Assembly: GCF_900113685.1 (NCBI RefSeq) | Contig: NZ_FOQG01000007.1 | Coordinates: 62,001 to 126,000, forward strand | DNA: 64,000 nucleotides | Origin: Nocardioides psychrotolerans | GTDB taxonomy: Bacteria > Actinomycetota > Actinomycetes > Propionibacteriales > Nocardioidaceae | Direction of reading: 5' to 3' | In this document: positions 49,996-58,787 of the stretch, in pieces | Position numbering within the stretch: the stretch's first letter is position 1 | Layout: every line of letters begins with the position of its first letter | Made by a program: the position numbers and the translations under genes | The notes under the pieces: generated by a model | Database searches by the model: none | What the model was told of the DNA's origin: nothing | What the model saw: the letters and a program-made list of their open reading frames with translations, nothing else

Positions 49996-50179
49996 GTCCT
50001 GCAATCTAGCGGCCAGAGTCACGCCCGGTCACGGAGTCGCTTCCGTCGCGGGGGCGCTGCTGTGCTGCCGCGCCTAGAGCGCCGCGTTGCGGTCGGAGTG
50101 ATCCGCCCCGGACGTTTGCCCACAGGCTGCGCTCCGACAAGCGTCCCGCAAGCCGAAGGGCGTTCCGGTCGTCGATCCC

Positions 50180-51103
50180 TCAGCGGGGCGTACTGGTCAG
50201 CGGCCCGTCTTCGTCGCGCTTCTGAGTGAGCAGACGTTGCGCGAGAAGAACTTCAGAGCCGGCCAATCCGACGGAGCAGTGCACGGTGATGTCGTCGCTG
50301 TGTCGACGCCCGTTCGATGTACCGAGCAGAACGTCAGCTAGCGAGACCAGCGGTGTTGATCCGGTGAAGAACGGTTCGGGATACGCGGCAGCTTGTGCCG
50401 GCGAATCGCATGTGACGAGTGCGGCCGCGGCGACGAGGCCGGAGGGCATCTCGTGGCGGTCGGCGAACTTGGGGCCGACGGTAGTGACGTGGGCGCCGAC
50501 TGCGATGTCGGTGACGTCGATGACAGGAGTGGTGGATCTGGTGGCGAGAATGACGATCCCGGCATCGCAGACGGCCGATGCTGCGTCTTCGGATGGCCAG
50601 ACCATGAGCCCGAGTTCTTCGCGGGCGCGGGCAGCGAAGTCCCGTCGGTGTTGTTGGTCCGGGCTGTACACGCGAACCTGTCTCAGCTCTCGGACGGCCG
50701 TAAGGGCCCACAACTGCGCCCAGGCCTGCCGACCGGTGCCGACAACCCCGGCGGTGTCTGCTTCGGGTCGAGCCAGGAGATCGACGGCGACGGCGCCGAG
50801 GGCCCCGGTACGCCGAGCGCCGAGTTCATCGCCCACCACCAGGCCGGTCAGCTGGCCGCTTGCGTTCCACACGGCCACCAACTGATCCCCAGCCGGGTGG
50901 CCGGCTCGGTAGGCGCGGAATCCGCTCGTGCCGTCTGGGAGACCGCCTACGGTGAAGACATAATCCACGCTGCCCAGTTCGGCGCGTGCGCGCGGAGGGG
51001 CGATGAGTTCACCGCGACCGGCCTGCAGGAGAGCCTCCCGCGCGGCGGCCACCACCATTGCGGCCGATGCTGCACACACATCGTCGTCGGTCAGGATCAT
51101 CAT
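50180..51103 (-). CDS. ornithine cyclodeaminase/mu-crystallin family protein
   Basis: A 307-residue NAD(P)-dependent imine/amino-acid dehydrogenase-like enzyme. LTDDDVCAASAAMVVAAARE opens the family fold, GLVVGDELGARRTGALGAVA contains the conserved R-T-G-A element, GVVGTGRQAWAQLWAL is the Rossmann glycine motif, and ITVHCSVGLAGSEV the C-terminal helix. The start is ATG 51101-51103, directly after a SoxR-type promoter. Members reduce cyclic imines, deaminate ornithine or act in siderophore/opine pathways. Its control by SoxR would be unusual. Confidence 0.85.
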   Translation of the reverse strand: MMILTDDDVCAASAAMVVAAAREALLQAGRGELIAPPRARAELGSVDYVFTVGGLPDGTSGFRAYRAGHPAGDQLVAVWNASGQLTGLVVGDELGARRTGALGAVAVDLLARPEADTAGVVGTGRQAWAQLWALTAVRELRQVRVYSPDQQHRRDFAARAREELGLMVWPSEDAASAVCDAGIVILATRSTTPVIDVTDIAVGAHVTTVGPKFADRHEMPSGLVAAAALVTCDSPAQAAAYPEPFFTGSTPLVSLADVLLGTSNGRRHSDDITVHCSVGLAGSEVLLAQRLLTQKRDEDGPLTSTPR

Positions 51104-51109
51104 GGACTC

Positions 51110-51140
51110 ACCATTGCAAGTGAAGTGCGCTTGAGGTCAA
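51110..51140 (-). promoter_or_regulatory. SoxR-type promoter of the cyclodeaminase-like gene
   Basis: Read on the minus strand: TTGACC (51140-51135), a 19-base spacer, then AATGGT (51115-51110), six bases before ATG 51103. The box CCTCAAGCGCACTTCACT (51136-51119) matches 12 of 18 positions of the E. coli SoxR box. The layout is base-for-base the same as the promoter at 46580-46610, and both share TTGACCT-x-AAG. Confidence 0.7.
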
Positions 51141-51195
51141 GCACCACGCTGAGCGAAGCGAGCAGGCGCCCGCCGTGAAGCTCAAACTATCGCCA

Positions 51196-51280
51196 AGAGC
51201 GGATCGCTCTGCGAGACGCACTCGCAGGGCTGAACCCAGCAAGGTCGGTGAGCGCGCAGCCTGAGCGAGCGTCGCTCGCT
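51196..51280. repeat. three perfect short inverted repeats upstream of a hydrolase
   Basis: AGAGCG-GAT-CGCTCT (51196-51210), GCGAG-ACGCA-CTCGC (51211-51225) and AGCGAGCG-T-CGCTCGCT (51264-51280) occur in an 85-base stretch between divergent genes. They could form hairpins in the leader of the hydrolase mRNA (start 51313) or be regulator sites. No function is evident. Confidence 0.45.
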
Positions 51281-51312
51281 TGGCTGTGGGTCGTGAGTGG
51301 TGGACTGGTCTC

Positions 51313-52167
51313 ATGACGACCGTTGCTCTGCATCACACCGAGTTCGGACCGACTGACGGTCTCGCCGTCCTTGCCCTGCATGGATGGACGCCGGACCACC
51401 GGTTGATGACCGGATGCCTCGAACCGGTGTTTGCAGCTCGAACCCACCCGTACCGTCGGCTCTATCCCGATATGCCCGGCATGGGCGCCACACCCGCCGG
51501 CTCCGTCGCGTCATCGGACGACATGCTCGCCTCCCTCGAGGTGTATGTGGACGAGCACGTCGGGGATGGGCCCTTACTCGTCATCGGCGAGTCTTACGGC
51601 GGCTACCTTGCTCGGGCGATCACGCGGCGCCGTCGGCACCAGGTTGCCGGACTCGCTCTCGTCTGCCCGATCGGCCGCGCCGTACTACACGCCGATCGGG
51701 ACGTTCCGCTGCACACCGTGCTCGTTCGTGACCCCGCCCTGGGAGACATGCAAGGTTCGGACTTCGACGATGTCGCCGTGGTCCAGACCCACGAGACCTA
51801 CCGCCGCACCCAAGATGAGATCGTCGTCGGACTCGAGATCGCCGATCAGGCAGCGCTGGACCGCATCCAGCAGCAATGGGTGCTCTCCGACGATCCCGAG
51901 GACGCGGAACCGATCATGGTGCCAACAGCGATCGTGTCTGGTCGACAAGACGCCTCAACCGGCTACCGCGATGTGTGGTCACTCTTGGAGCACTACCCGA
52001 GAGCGAGCTTCGCGGTCCTCGATCGGGCCGGACACAACTTGCAGATCGAGCAACCTCGTCTCTTCACCGCGATCACCGCGGAATGGCTTGACCGCGTCGA
52101 GGAATCCCTTGCGACCTGGCCTGGACGTGTGCTCGGTCGAGCGCCCTCGGTGGTGCACGAGGAATAG
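51313..52167 (+). CDS. alpha/beta hydrolase
   Basis: A 284-residue alpha/beta-fold hydrolase. LALHGWTPDHRLM is the HGW oxyanion region, IGESYGGYLARAI the nucleophile elbow (Ser about 95), VPTAIVSGRQDAST holds the acid and LDRAGHNLQIEQP the His. No signal peptide. Starts at ATG 51313; the frame is open 11 codons earlier without better evidence. Divergent from the SoxR-type promoter region. Substrate unknown. Confidence 0.83.
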   Translation: MTTVALHHTEFGPTDGLAVLALHGWTPDHRLMTGCLEPVFAARTHPYRRLYPDMPGMGATPAGSVASSDDMLASLEVYVDEHVGDGPLLVIGESYGGYLARAITRRRRHQVAGLALVCPIGRAVLHADRDVPLHTVLVRDPALGDMQGSDFDDVAVVQTHETYRRTQDEIVVGLEIADQAALDRIQQQWVLSDDPEDAEPIMVPTAIVSGRQDASTGYRDVWSLLEHYPRASFAVLDRAGHNLQIEQPRLFTAITAEWLDRVEESLATWPGRVLGRAPSVVHEE

Positions 52168-52229
52168 CGGTCGCCCGCTCGACGGCATCTCCGGTGGTCC
52201 CGTAGTCGATCCCCAACTGCGACTGTGAG

Positions 52230-52970
52230 CTATGGAAGCCAGGCGAGGCTGTGGCCATGTGGTCCGGTCACGGCAACAGGCACCCGGTCGTGCGCGAGGA
52301 TGAACCGGCCACGAGGTCTCGGATTTAGGTCGGCGCCACGGATGACGCCGGGAGCCTCGTTCGACACCCAGTGAATGTCGCGGATTCTCTTCACAGCGCG
52401 CATGACATCGGTGAACCGACTGCGCTGCTCTTGATCAAGGTAGGCCAACACTGCGGAGTGGAAGACAACCAACGTCGCATCCGAGGGTGCGTCCGCGAGC
52501 AGCCCGGGAAGGTCGATGAGGAGGTCACCGGCGTCGAGTCGGGGCGGGTCCGCGGCGACCAGGTCAAGTGCCCGGTCCAGGCGTTCGGCGCGGTCGATCT
52601 GTTCAGGCCAGACAAGCGAGGCCAGCCAGCGGCGGTCGTCGTCACGGTTGGCCTGCAACGGGTTCAGGTCGAGTCCGGCCCGCCAGACCACCTCGGGTAG
52701 CTGGCCGGGCAGCGGGACCGGTCCGGTCACCTCGCAGGACAGAAAGATCTCGCTTTCGCCAAGCCGATGCTCGCCCAGGCTCGTTGCATAGCGGTAGCTG
52801 TACCGGTTGGGGTACAGACACAGCCCTGCGCTGGCTCCGACTTTCGACCAGAGCGAGCGGCTGGGGCAGTGAGGCCAGTCATACGACGGCGACACCCCAT
52901 GCAACTCATGCACGGCCATCCCCAGATACAACTCAGCCGTATCCCGCCCCACGCCAGTCCAGTCAGCCAC
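52230..52970 (-). CDS. DUF2332-family protein, internally shortened
   Basis: A 246-residue protein whose C-terminal two thirds are typical of DUF2332 (VGASAGLCLYPNRYSYRYA, VVWRAGLDLNPLQANRDDDR, WLASLVWPEQIDRAERLDRA). The N-terminus (DTAELYLGMAVHELHGVSPS) also fits. Between YDWPHC and SKVGASAG some 75-90 residues usual in the family are missing, without loss of frame. The start is uncertain: GTG 52968-52970 or ATG 52917-52919. Family function unknown (methyltransferase-like fold suspected). Probably a decayed copy at the edge of the accessory region. Confidence 0.6.
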   Translation of the reverse strand: MADWTGVGRDTAELYLGMAVHELHGVSPSYDWPHCPSRSLWSKVGASAGLCLYPNRYSYRYATSLGEHRLGESEIFLSCEVTGPVPLPGQLPEVVWRAGLDLNPLQANRDDDRRWLASLVWPEQIDRAERLDRALDLVAADPPRLDAGDLLIDLPGLLADAPSDATLVVFHSAVLAYLDQEQRSRFTDVMRAVKRIRDIHWVSNEAPGVIRGADLNPRPRGRFILAHDRVPVAVTGPHGHSLAWLP

Positions 52971-53148
52971 GCGATCACGATAGGCAGGCCTCGAAGGATG
53001 GAGGACATGCCCCAGGTCGTGAGGTGTTCGCAAGCGGATCGGCTTTCGGGACGCATGGCTCGACCTTCAAACGCCGTCCGCTCATCGGCCAGATCCGGTA
53101 GACGCCGGCCCGCACTGCGGTCGATGGGGACACAGCCAGTGAGGGGTC

Positions 53149-54333
53149 CTAGACGGGCGTCAGGTCGACGAACCCGCCACCGAGCAGCGCGTCGACCGCC
53201 GCCAGCCGGGCGCGGGTGATGTCGGCGACGGTGGCGTAGCCGGCGAGCTGGGCGTTGGAGCCGACCCGGGTCGGTTCGGTCGAGTTCACCGACAGGCACG
53301 TGCGGCGCCCCCCGTCCTCGGCGTTGGCGAGCGCGACCGCGTGGCCCGTCGTACCGCTGCCGGCGAAGAAATCGAGCACCCGCGCGTCGTCGGGCATGGT
53401 GGCGAGGATGCGCCGCAGGAGCCCGGTCGGCTTGGGTGACTCGAAGACGTGACCGAGGATCTCCTTGAGCTCGACGACCGCGCTGTCGGTCGAGCCGATC
53501 TCGTCGGCCAGCCAGATCGTGCGCAGCTTCTTGCGGCGCCCCCCGGGAACGTCGCGGTGCAGCCAGTCCTTCTGGAAGACGTCGACCCGCTCGCCGCGCA
53601 CCCCCTTGATGGTGCGGCACACCAGGTCGTCAGGGCGCTCGTCGATGCGGGGCCGGCTCCAGCGCCAGACCGCAGAGGTGCCGTCGCCGAAGACGGGGGC
53701 GATCTCAACGGCGCCCTCGAACGGCAGCGTGCGCACGGCCCCCGACTCCGGGTCGCCCCACACCGAGAAGTGCAACGTGCGGGCCGTCGCGGGGTTGAAC
53801 TTCTTGTTCGTGTTCCTCAGCGGCAGGTGCCGGAACCGCCTGCCGTCGACGTCGGTCAGCGGGAAGTCGTGCTCGTTGACGGTGTCGGTCGTGCTCGCGT
53901 CGAGCACGCAGGCACGCGCATCCCGGGCATAGGCGAGGAGGTACTCATGGCTGGTCGCGAAACCCTTGCCCAGCTGGCGTCCCTTCGGGTTGAGGTTGAC
54001 CACCACCTGTGCCAGCAGCTGGGCCTCACCGAAGACGTCGTCCATGAGCAGCCGCAGGTGGGCAGCCTCGTTGTCGTCGATGCTGACGAAGATCGCTCCC
54101 GTCGGGGCGAGCACGTCGCGGGCGGCCACCAGCCGCGGCCGCATCATCGCCACCCACGCCTGGTGGCGGCTCGCCCCGCCGACGCCACGGATGTCGTCGC
54201 GGTAGGCGAACTCGTTGCCGGTGTTGTAGGGCGGGTCGATGTAGACCAGGTCGACGCTCGCGGGCGCCAGCAGCGGTAGCACGTCGAGGTTGTCGCCGGC
54301 CACGAAGGCGTTCCCCTGCTCCGGCCACTCCAC
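53149..54333 (-). CDS. site-specific DNA methyltransferase, beta class (N4/N6), solitary
   Basis: A 394-residue DNA methylase of the Mod/type-III-like N6_N4_Mtase family. Catalytic DPPY at 33-36 (VYIDPPYNTGNEFAYRD) precedes the AdoMet motif FFAGSGTTGHAVALAN near residue 335, so it is the beta order. IFVSIDDNEAAHLRLLMDDV, NPKGRQLGKGFATSHEYLL and FESPKPTGLLRRI are family-typical. No restriction or helicase gene is adjacent on either side, so it is either an orphan regulatory methylase or a remnant of an R-M system. It borders the accessory region. Confidence 0.88.
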   Translation of the reverse strand: MEWPEQGNAFVAGDNLDVLPLLAPASVDLVYIDPPYNTGNEFAYRDDIRGVGGASRHQAWVAMMRPRLVAARDVLAPTGAIFVSIDDNEAAHLRLLMDDVFGEAQLLAQVVVNLNPKGRQLGKGFATSHEYLLAYARDARACVLDASTTDTVNEHDFPLTDVDGRRFRHLPLRNTNKKFNPATARTLHFSVWGDPESGAVRTLPFEGAVEIAPVFGDGTSAVWRWSRPRIDERPDDLVCRTIKGVRGERVDVFQKDWLHRDVPGGRRKKLRTIWLADEIGSTDSAVVELKEILGHVFESPKPTGLLRRILATMPDDARVLDFFAGSGTTGHAVALANAEDGGRRTCLSVNSTEPTRVGSNAQLAGYATVADITRARLAAVDALLGGGFVDLTPV

Positions 54334-54401
54334 GGCCGCACCCTACGGCGCGGACGACGGCCAGGCCGTCCTGGGTGCGGGTCGCTGCGTAGAGTTCTGA
54401 C

Positions 54402-55310
54402 GTGGGGTGGTCCGAGCGTCGCGCGCAGCGTGAGTGGGAGCGTGACCTGCTGCGCCAGATCCGAGCCCTCGAGACCACCGACGAGGGCCCCGACGGCGGT
54501 CAGGTCACCCGCCTCCGCCGCCAGCGCGTACGACGACCACCTCGCCGCCCGCGCCGTGCCCCGGCGGTGCGACGCGGACGCGCCCCGGGTGAGCGCCGTC
54601 GTACGTTCGTGACGATCGGGGTCACGCTGTCGCTCATCGGCGCGCTGCTGCTGCTCAACGTGGTGCCCGGCGCCTACCAGCTGCGCAACCTGCTCGGGCT
54701 CGACGACCGACTCGGTGCCGCGGTCGACGGCGGGAGCTCCGGCGCCTACCGCTTCCTCTCCACGCGACCGGGCACCGACGACCCGATCGGCTGGGACCCT
54801 TGCCGCCCGATCGCCTACGAGGTCAACCCGGCCGGGGCGCCCGACAGCTGGGAGTCGCTCGTGGGCGACGCCGTCGCGACGATCAGCAGGGCCACGGGGC
54901 TGGTCTTCGAGGACGAGGGCGTCACCGACGACCGCGCCTTCGACGAGCGCTTCCGAGCCGGCATCGACCCGCGACCGGTGCTCATCGGGTGGGCCACGTC
55001 CGACGAGGTCCCGGGGCTGAAAGGCGACGTCGCCGGCCTCGCCGGGCCGATCTCGACCAGCGACGGGGTCCTGACGCGCTACGTCACCGGCCGCGTCGTC
55101 CTCGACAGCGAGGCGTTCGAGCAGATCGAGCGCTTCCGCGGCGCCGAGGAGCAGCAGCGCGCGATCGTGCTGCACGAGCTCGCGCACCTGGTCGGGCTCG
55201 ACCACGTCGACGATCCCTCACAGCTGATGTACCGCACCACCGAGGTCACCCGGTTCGGCCGGGGCGACCTGCGCGGGCTCGCGCTCGTCGGCGACGCGCC
55301 CTGTGGATGA
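54402..55310 (+). CDS. membrane-anchored matrixin-type metalloprotease
   Basis: A 302-residue protein: very Arg-rich cytosolic N-terminus (to about 67), one membrane helix (about 68-88), and an outer zinc protease domain. The zinc motif H258-E-x-x-H-x-x-G-x-x-H268 (LHELAHLVGLDH) is followed by SQLMYRTT with the Met-turn. IGWDPCRPIAYEVN is the usual N-terminal strand of this actinobacterial family. TAGAGT lies six bases before GTG 54402 with no ribosome site, suggesting a leaderless mRNA. Substrate unknown. Confidence 0.85.
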   Translation: MGWSERRAQREWERDLLRQIRALETTDEGPDGGQVTRLRRQRVRRPPRRPRRAPAVRRGRAPGERRRTFVTIGVTLSLIGALLLLNVVPGAYQLRNLLGLDDRLGAAVDGGSSGAYRFLSTRPGTDDPIGWDPCRPIAYEVNPAGAPDSWESLVGDAVATISRATGLVFEDEGVTDDRAFDERFRAGIDPRPVLIGWATSDEVPGLKGDVAGLAGPISTSDGVLTRYVTGRVVLDSEAFEQIERFRGAEEQQRAIVLHELAHLVGLDHVDDPSQLMYRTTEVTRFGRGDLRGLALVGDAPCG

Positions 55311-55370
55311 GCCCCGGGTGACGGTGGTCACAGGGCGTGACCTTCGTCTCTCCGGCGAGTTGATCCCGGC

Positions 55371-56948
55371 ATGACGTCACGCCTCGCCCTGCGCTTCGGA
55401 GTCCTGCCGCTCGGTGCCACGCTGCTCGCCGCCACCCTGGCCGCCGTACCGACCGCGACGGTCGCGTCCCCGGCCGCCTCGTCCGCGAGGTCCGGCGTCG
55501 CGGTCACCAACGGCTGCCTCTCAAGCGTCCCGGAGACGAAGGGCGGCGCCCCGGTGAAGATCTGCTACTCGATCTTCAAGCCGGCCTCGGCGACCTCCGC
55601 GAAGCGTGTCCCGATGGTCATCCACTCGCACGGCTGGGGCGGCTCGCGCACCACCGACCCCGCCGACTTCGCCAGCCTCACGCGAGCCGGCTACGGCGTG
55701 CTGTCCTTCGACCAGCGCGGCTTCGGCGCCTCGGGCGGCAAGGCCCACGTCGAGAACCCCGACTTCGAGGGCCAGGACGTCCGCGCGCTCGTGCGGTTGG
55801 TCAGCAGGCTCCGCTGGGTGCAGCAGGACGCCCCCGGCGACCCGCGCCTCGGCGCGATCGGCGGCAGCTATGGCGGGGGCTACCAGTTCCTCGGCGCCTT
55901 CGAGTCGCTGCGCCTCAAGGGCAAGCCGGTCTTCGACGCGCTCGCACCGGAGATCACCTGGCACGACGTGTCGCAGAGCCTCGCGCCCGAGGGCGTGGTG
56001 CGGACCGCGTGGGCGCTCGCACTCAGCGCTGCGGCGCTGCCGACCCAGGCGCTGCCCGAGCGTGTCTACAAGGCGCTCGTCGAGGGCGCCGCTACCGGCA
56101 CCTGGCCCGACGGGTCGATCCCCGGCACGGAGGACCTCGTGACGTTCTTCGCCAAGAACGGCCCGAAGCACCACGTCGACGCCGGTCGCCGCCTCGACAT
56201 CCCGGTCCTGCTCGGCCAGGGCACGACCGACTCGCTCTTCCCGCTCCAGCAGGGGCTGGCCAACTGGCAGCGCGCGATCACCCCTCGGGCCCGCAAGCAG
56301 AGCATCTTCGTGGGCTACAACGGCGGTCACGTGCTCCCCGCTGTCCTTCCCCAGGGTGTCGACGTCACCTCCGACCCGTGCAGTCGCAGGCTCGGCGGCG
56401 GCGACTTCCGCGCGCTCACCGTGAAGTTCTTCGACAAGGTCCTGCAGCGCAAGCCCAGCAGCCTCGGCGGCTTCGGCAAGATCCACCTCGCCACCCCCGA
56501 CAACACCTGCACGACCGTCTCGTCGGTCGCCCCCACCACGACGTACGACGTCGGCACGGTCGCCACGACCGAGGGACCGGCCGGTGCGCCGATCCCCTAC
56601 GCGGTCGCCGAGGGCCCGATCCGGATCGCCGGCTCGTCCTACCTCACCGGCAAGGTCACGGCACTGGGCGTCAACAACCGGGCGTTCTACGGGCTGGCCG
56701 TCGGCACCTCGCCGCTCGATGCCCACCTCGTCCAGAACAACGTGCTGCCGCTGAACGAGCGCCTCCCCGTCTCGGGCTTGGCCCGGCGTGTGACGCTGCC
56801 GTCGGTCGCGATCGACGTGCCCGCGGGGCAGACGCTCTACCTCCTGGTCTCGCCCGTCAGCGACACGTTCGTCACGATGGGCTCGCGGACCCCGGGTGCC
56901 GTGGTCATCGACGACACGGTCGTGCACCTCCCCGTTGTGGGCCGCTGA
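55371..56948 (+). CDS. secreted CocE/S15-type hydrolase (X-Pro dipeptidyl-peptidase-like)
   Basis: A 525-residue exported enzyme with a signal peptide (about 1-32, ending ATVAS). Alpha/beta hydrolase core: VIHSHGWGGSR, VLSFDQRGFGASGG, nucleophile elbow IGGSYGGGYQFL, then LGQGTTDSLFPLQQG with the acid and GYNGGHVLP with the His. The C-terminal third (about 400-525) is the beta-rich jelly-roll domain of the X-Pro family. It likely acts outside the cell on peptides or esters. Followed after 18 bases by the phosphodiester glycosidase gene on the same strand. Confidence 0.85.
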   Translation: MTSRLALRFGVLPLGATLLAATLAAVPTATVASPAASSARSGVAVTNGCLSSVPETKGGAPVKICYSIFKPASATSAKRVPMVIHSHGWGGSRTTDPADFASLTRAGYGVLSFDQRGFGASGGKAHVENPDFEGQDVRALVRLVSRLRWVQQDAPGDPRLGAIGGSYGGGYQFLGAFESLRLKGKPVFDALAPEITWHDVSQSLAPEGVVRTAWALALSAAALPTQALPERVYKALVEGAATGTWPDGSIPGTEDLVTFFAKNGPKHHVDAGRRLDIPVLLGQGTTDSLFPLQQGLANWQRAITPRARKQSIFVGYNGGHVLPAVLPQGVDVTSDPCSRRLGGGDFRALTVKFFDKVLQRKPSSLGGFGKIHLATPDNTCTTVSSVAPTTTYDVGTVATTEGPAGAPIPYAVAEGPIRIAGSSYLTGKVTALGVNNRAFYGLAVGTSPLDAHLVQNNVLPLNERLPVSGLARRVTLPSVAIDVPAGQTLYLLVSPVSDTFVTMGSRTPGAVVIDDTVVHLPVVGR

Positions 56949-56966
56949 CTCTTTACCCTGGGCTGG

Positions 56967-58220
56967 ATGCGTACCCGACTTCCCCGGATCGCAGGCCTGG
57001 TGCTGGTCTGCGCTCTTCTCGCGGCTCCGCCGGTCCAGGCCGACGGTCCCCCAGACGACGGCACCGACCTGCGCCCCGACCAACGCTTCGCCCAACGCCT
57101 GAGCCAGGCCCGTCTCCCGCAGACCTCCGACCGGGTCCGCGGCGCGATCGCGGCGCCGATGTCACCGCTGGTCCGGCGACTCTCGACCCGTGTGGGGCCC
57201 TCGTCGAGGTGGGTCGTCTCGCCCGGTGTCAGCTACACCACCTGGAGCCAGACCGACGCGCGCGGCCCGATCCGGGCTCATCTGCTCGCGATCGACCTGA
57301 GCACCCCCGGCCTGCGGCTCGACTACGCGTCGGCCGGGGCCGTCCGTCGTACGGACCAGGTCAGCGACATCCTCGCCCACAACAAGGCGATCGCCGGTGT
57401 CAACGGCGACTTCTTCGACATCGGCGACACCGGGGCCCCCCTCGGCCTCGGTCAGGACCGCCAGCGCGGGCTGCTCCACGCACCGCGCGGCGGGTGGAAC
57501 TCCGCCTTCTGGCTGGACAGGGCCGGGCGACCCGACATCGGCTACCTGCCGCTGAAGGCAGCGGTCAGGTTCCGCCCCCACCTGAAGATCACCAACGTCA
57601 ACTCCCCCGAGGTACGCCGCGGCGGCATCGGCGTCTACACACCTGGGTGGGGTGCGAGCGCGGGCTACCGGTGGACCGGCGGGCAGACCAGGCAGGTCCG
57701 GATGGTGCGCGTCGTCAACGACCGCGTCGTCGAGACCAAGAACAAGCTGCCGAGCAACACCGTCATCCGGGGCAACCTGCTGGTGGGGCGCGGCGAGGGT
57801 GCCCGGCGGCTCGCGGGACTCGCCAAGGGCGCGAAGGTCGACGTCGAGGGCTGGCTCCAGGGGCGGCCGCAGGTCGCGATCACCGGCAACAAGTTCCTGA
57901 TCCGCAACGGCGTCTTCGAGGTCATCAACGACCGGGAGATGCACCCCCGCACGGCGATCGGCATCGACCGCGACACCGGCGAGGTGCTCCTGCTCGCGAT
58001 CGACGGGCGGCAGAGCTTCAGCCGCGGCTACACGATGGTCGAGCTCGCCGAGATGATGCAGGACCTCGGCGCCAACGAGGCGCTCAACCTCGACGGCGGC
58101 GGCTCCACGACCATGGTCGCGCGCCGGCCCAACGGGTCGATCGGCGTGGTCAACAGCCCGTCCGACGGCTTCCAGCGCTCGGTCGCCAATGCTCTCGAGG
58201 TGACCTACTCCGCGCCCTAG
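56967..58220 (+). CDS. secreted phosphodiester glycosidase (NAGPA/DUF2233 domain)
   Basis: A 417-residue exported protein (signal peptide to about residue 24). The NAGPA core runs from about 100 to 415: AIAGVNGDFFDIGDTGAPLG, HPRTAIGIDRDTGEVLLLAI and the family hallmark NLDGGGSTTMVARRP. Relatives remove sugars from phosphodiester or act on exopolysaccharide/wall glycopolymers. TACCCT seven bases ahead of the ATG suggests its own leaderless promoter rather than read-through from the hydrolase. Its stop overlaps the convergent lipoprotein gene by four bases. Confidence 0.88.
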   Translation: MRTRLPRIAGLVLVCALLAAPPVQADGPPDDGTDLRPDQRFAQRLSQARLPQTSDRVRGAIAAPMSPLVRRLSTRVGPSSRWVVSPGVSYTTWSQTDARGPIRAHLLAIDLSTPGLRLDYASAGAVRRTDQVSDILAHNKAIAGVNGDFFDIGDTGAPLGLGQDRQRGLLHAPRGGWNSAFWLDRAGRPDIGYLPLKAAVRFRPHLKITNVNSPEVRRGGIGVYTPGWGASAGYRWTGGQTRQVRMVRVVNDRVVETKNKLPSNTVIRGNLLVGRGEGARRLAGLAKGAKVDVEGWLQGRPQVAITGNKFLIRNGVFEVINDREMHPRTAIGIDRDTGEVLLLAIDGRQSFSRGYTMVELAEMMQDLGANEALNLDGGGSTTMVARRPNGSIGVVNSPSDGFQRSVANALEVTYSAP

Positions 58221-58738
58221 CCCTGGCTCGGCACGTCGACGACCGCGATGGTCGTCACCGGAGCGAGGCACTCCTGCAGGGGCGCGGTGACCTTGTCAGG
58301 GGTCACCGTCCAGGTCCCGCTGTCGTCGGGCGCGCCGGTCACCGTCACGCCCGGAGGCACGTCGCAGCCCAGCGCCACGACCGCGGCCATCAAGCGGTGA
58401 CCGTCGGCCGGCGGGTTGTCCTCGGCGATCGTCATCACCTGCTCGCTGAGGCTCGAGGAGTCGAGCTGGGTCAGGAAGTCGAGCAACCCGTCGCCGTCGA
58501 TCGGCGTCAGTGTGTCCGACACCGTGCCGCCGGCGTTGGTCTCGTGCACCAGGCCGAGCACGGTCGCGCCGTCGTCGGTCCCGTCGTCGGCCCCGCCGTC
58601 CGTGGGTGCCGGGGTGGTCGGGGCGCTCGAGGCCGACGGTGTCGACGTCGCGTCGTCCGTGGCTGAGCCGGTGCCCTCCTCCCCGCAACCGGCGAGCAGG
58701 AGGGGCAGAAGCAGGAGGGGTCCGAGTGTCCGTCTCAT
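58217..58738 (-). CDS. small lipoprotein of unknown function
   Basis: A 173-residue lipoprotein: LLLLPLLLAGC (Cys18) lipobox, then a Ser/Thr/Asp/Gly-rich low-complexity spacer to about residue 55, then a compact domain (VLGLVHETNAGGTVSDTLTP, FLTQLDSSSLSEQVMTIAED, ALGCDVPPGVTVTG). Two later cysteines (CDVPP, QECLAP) may pair. No family recognised. Convergent with the phosphodiester glycosidase gene and divergent from mug. Confidence 0.75.
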   Translation of the reverse strand: MRRTLGPLLLLPLLLAGCGEEGTGSATDDATSTPSASSAPTTPAPTDGGADDGTDDGATVLGLVHETNAGGTVSDTLTPIDGDGLLDFLTQLDSSSLSEQVMTIAEDNPPADGHRLMAAVVALGCDVPPGVTVTGAPDDSGTWTVTPDKVTAPLQECLAPVTTIAVVDVPSQG

Positions 58739-58787
58739 GATGGTTGGGACGTTACCGGGGTGAGGGGGGTTCCGGCAGGCTGGGCCG

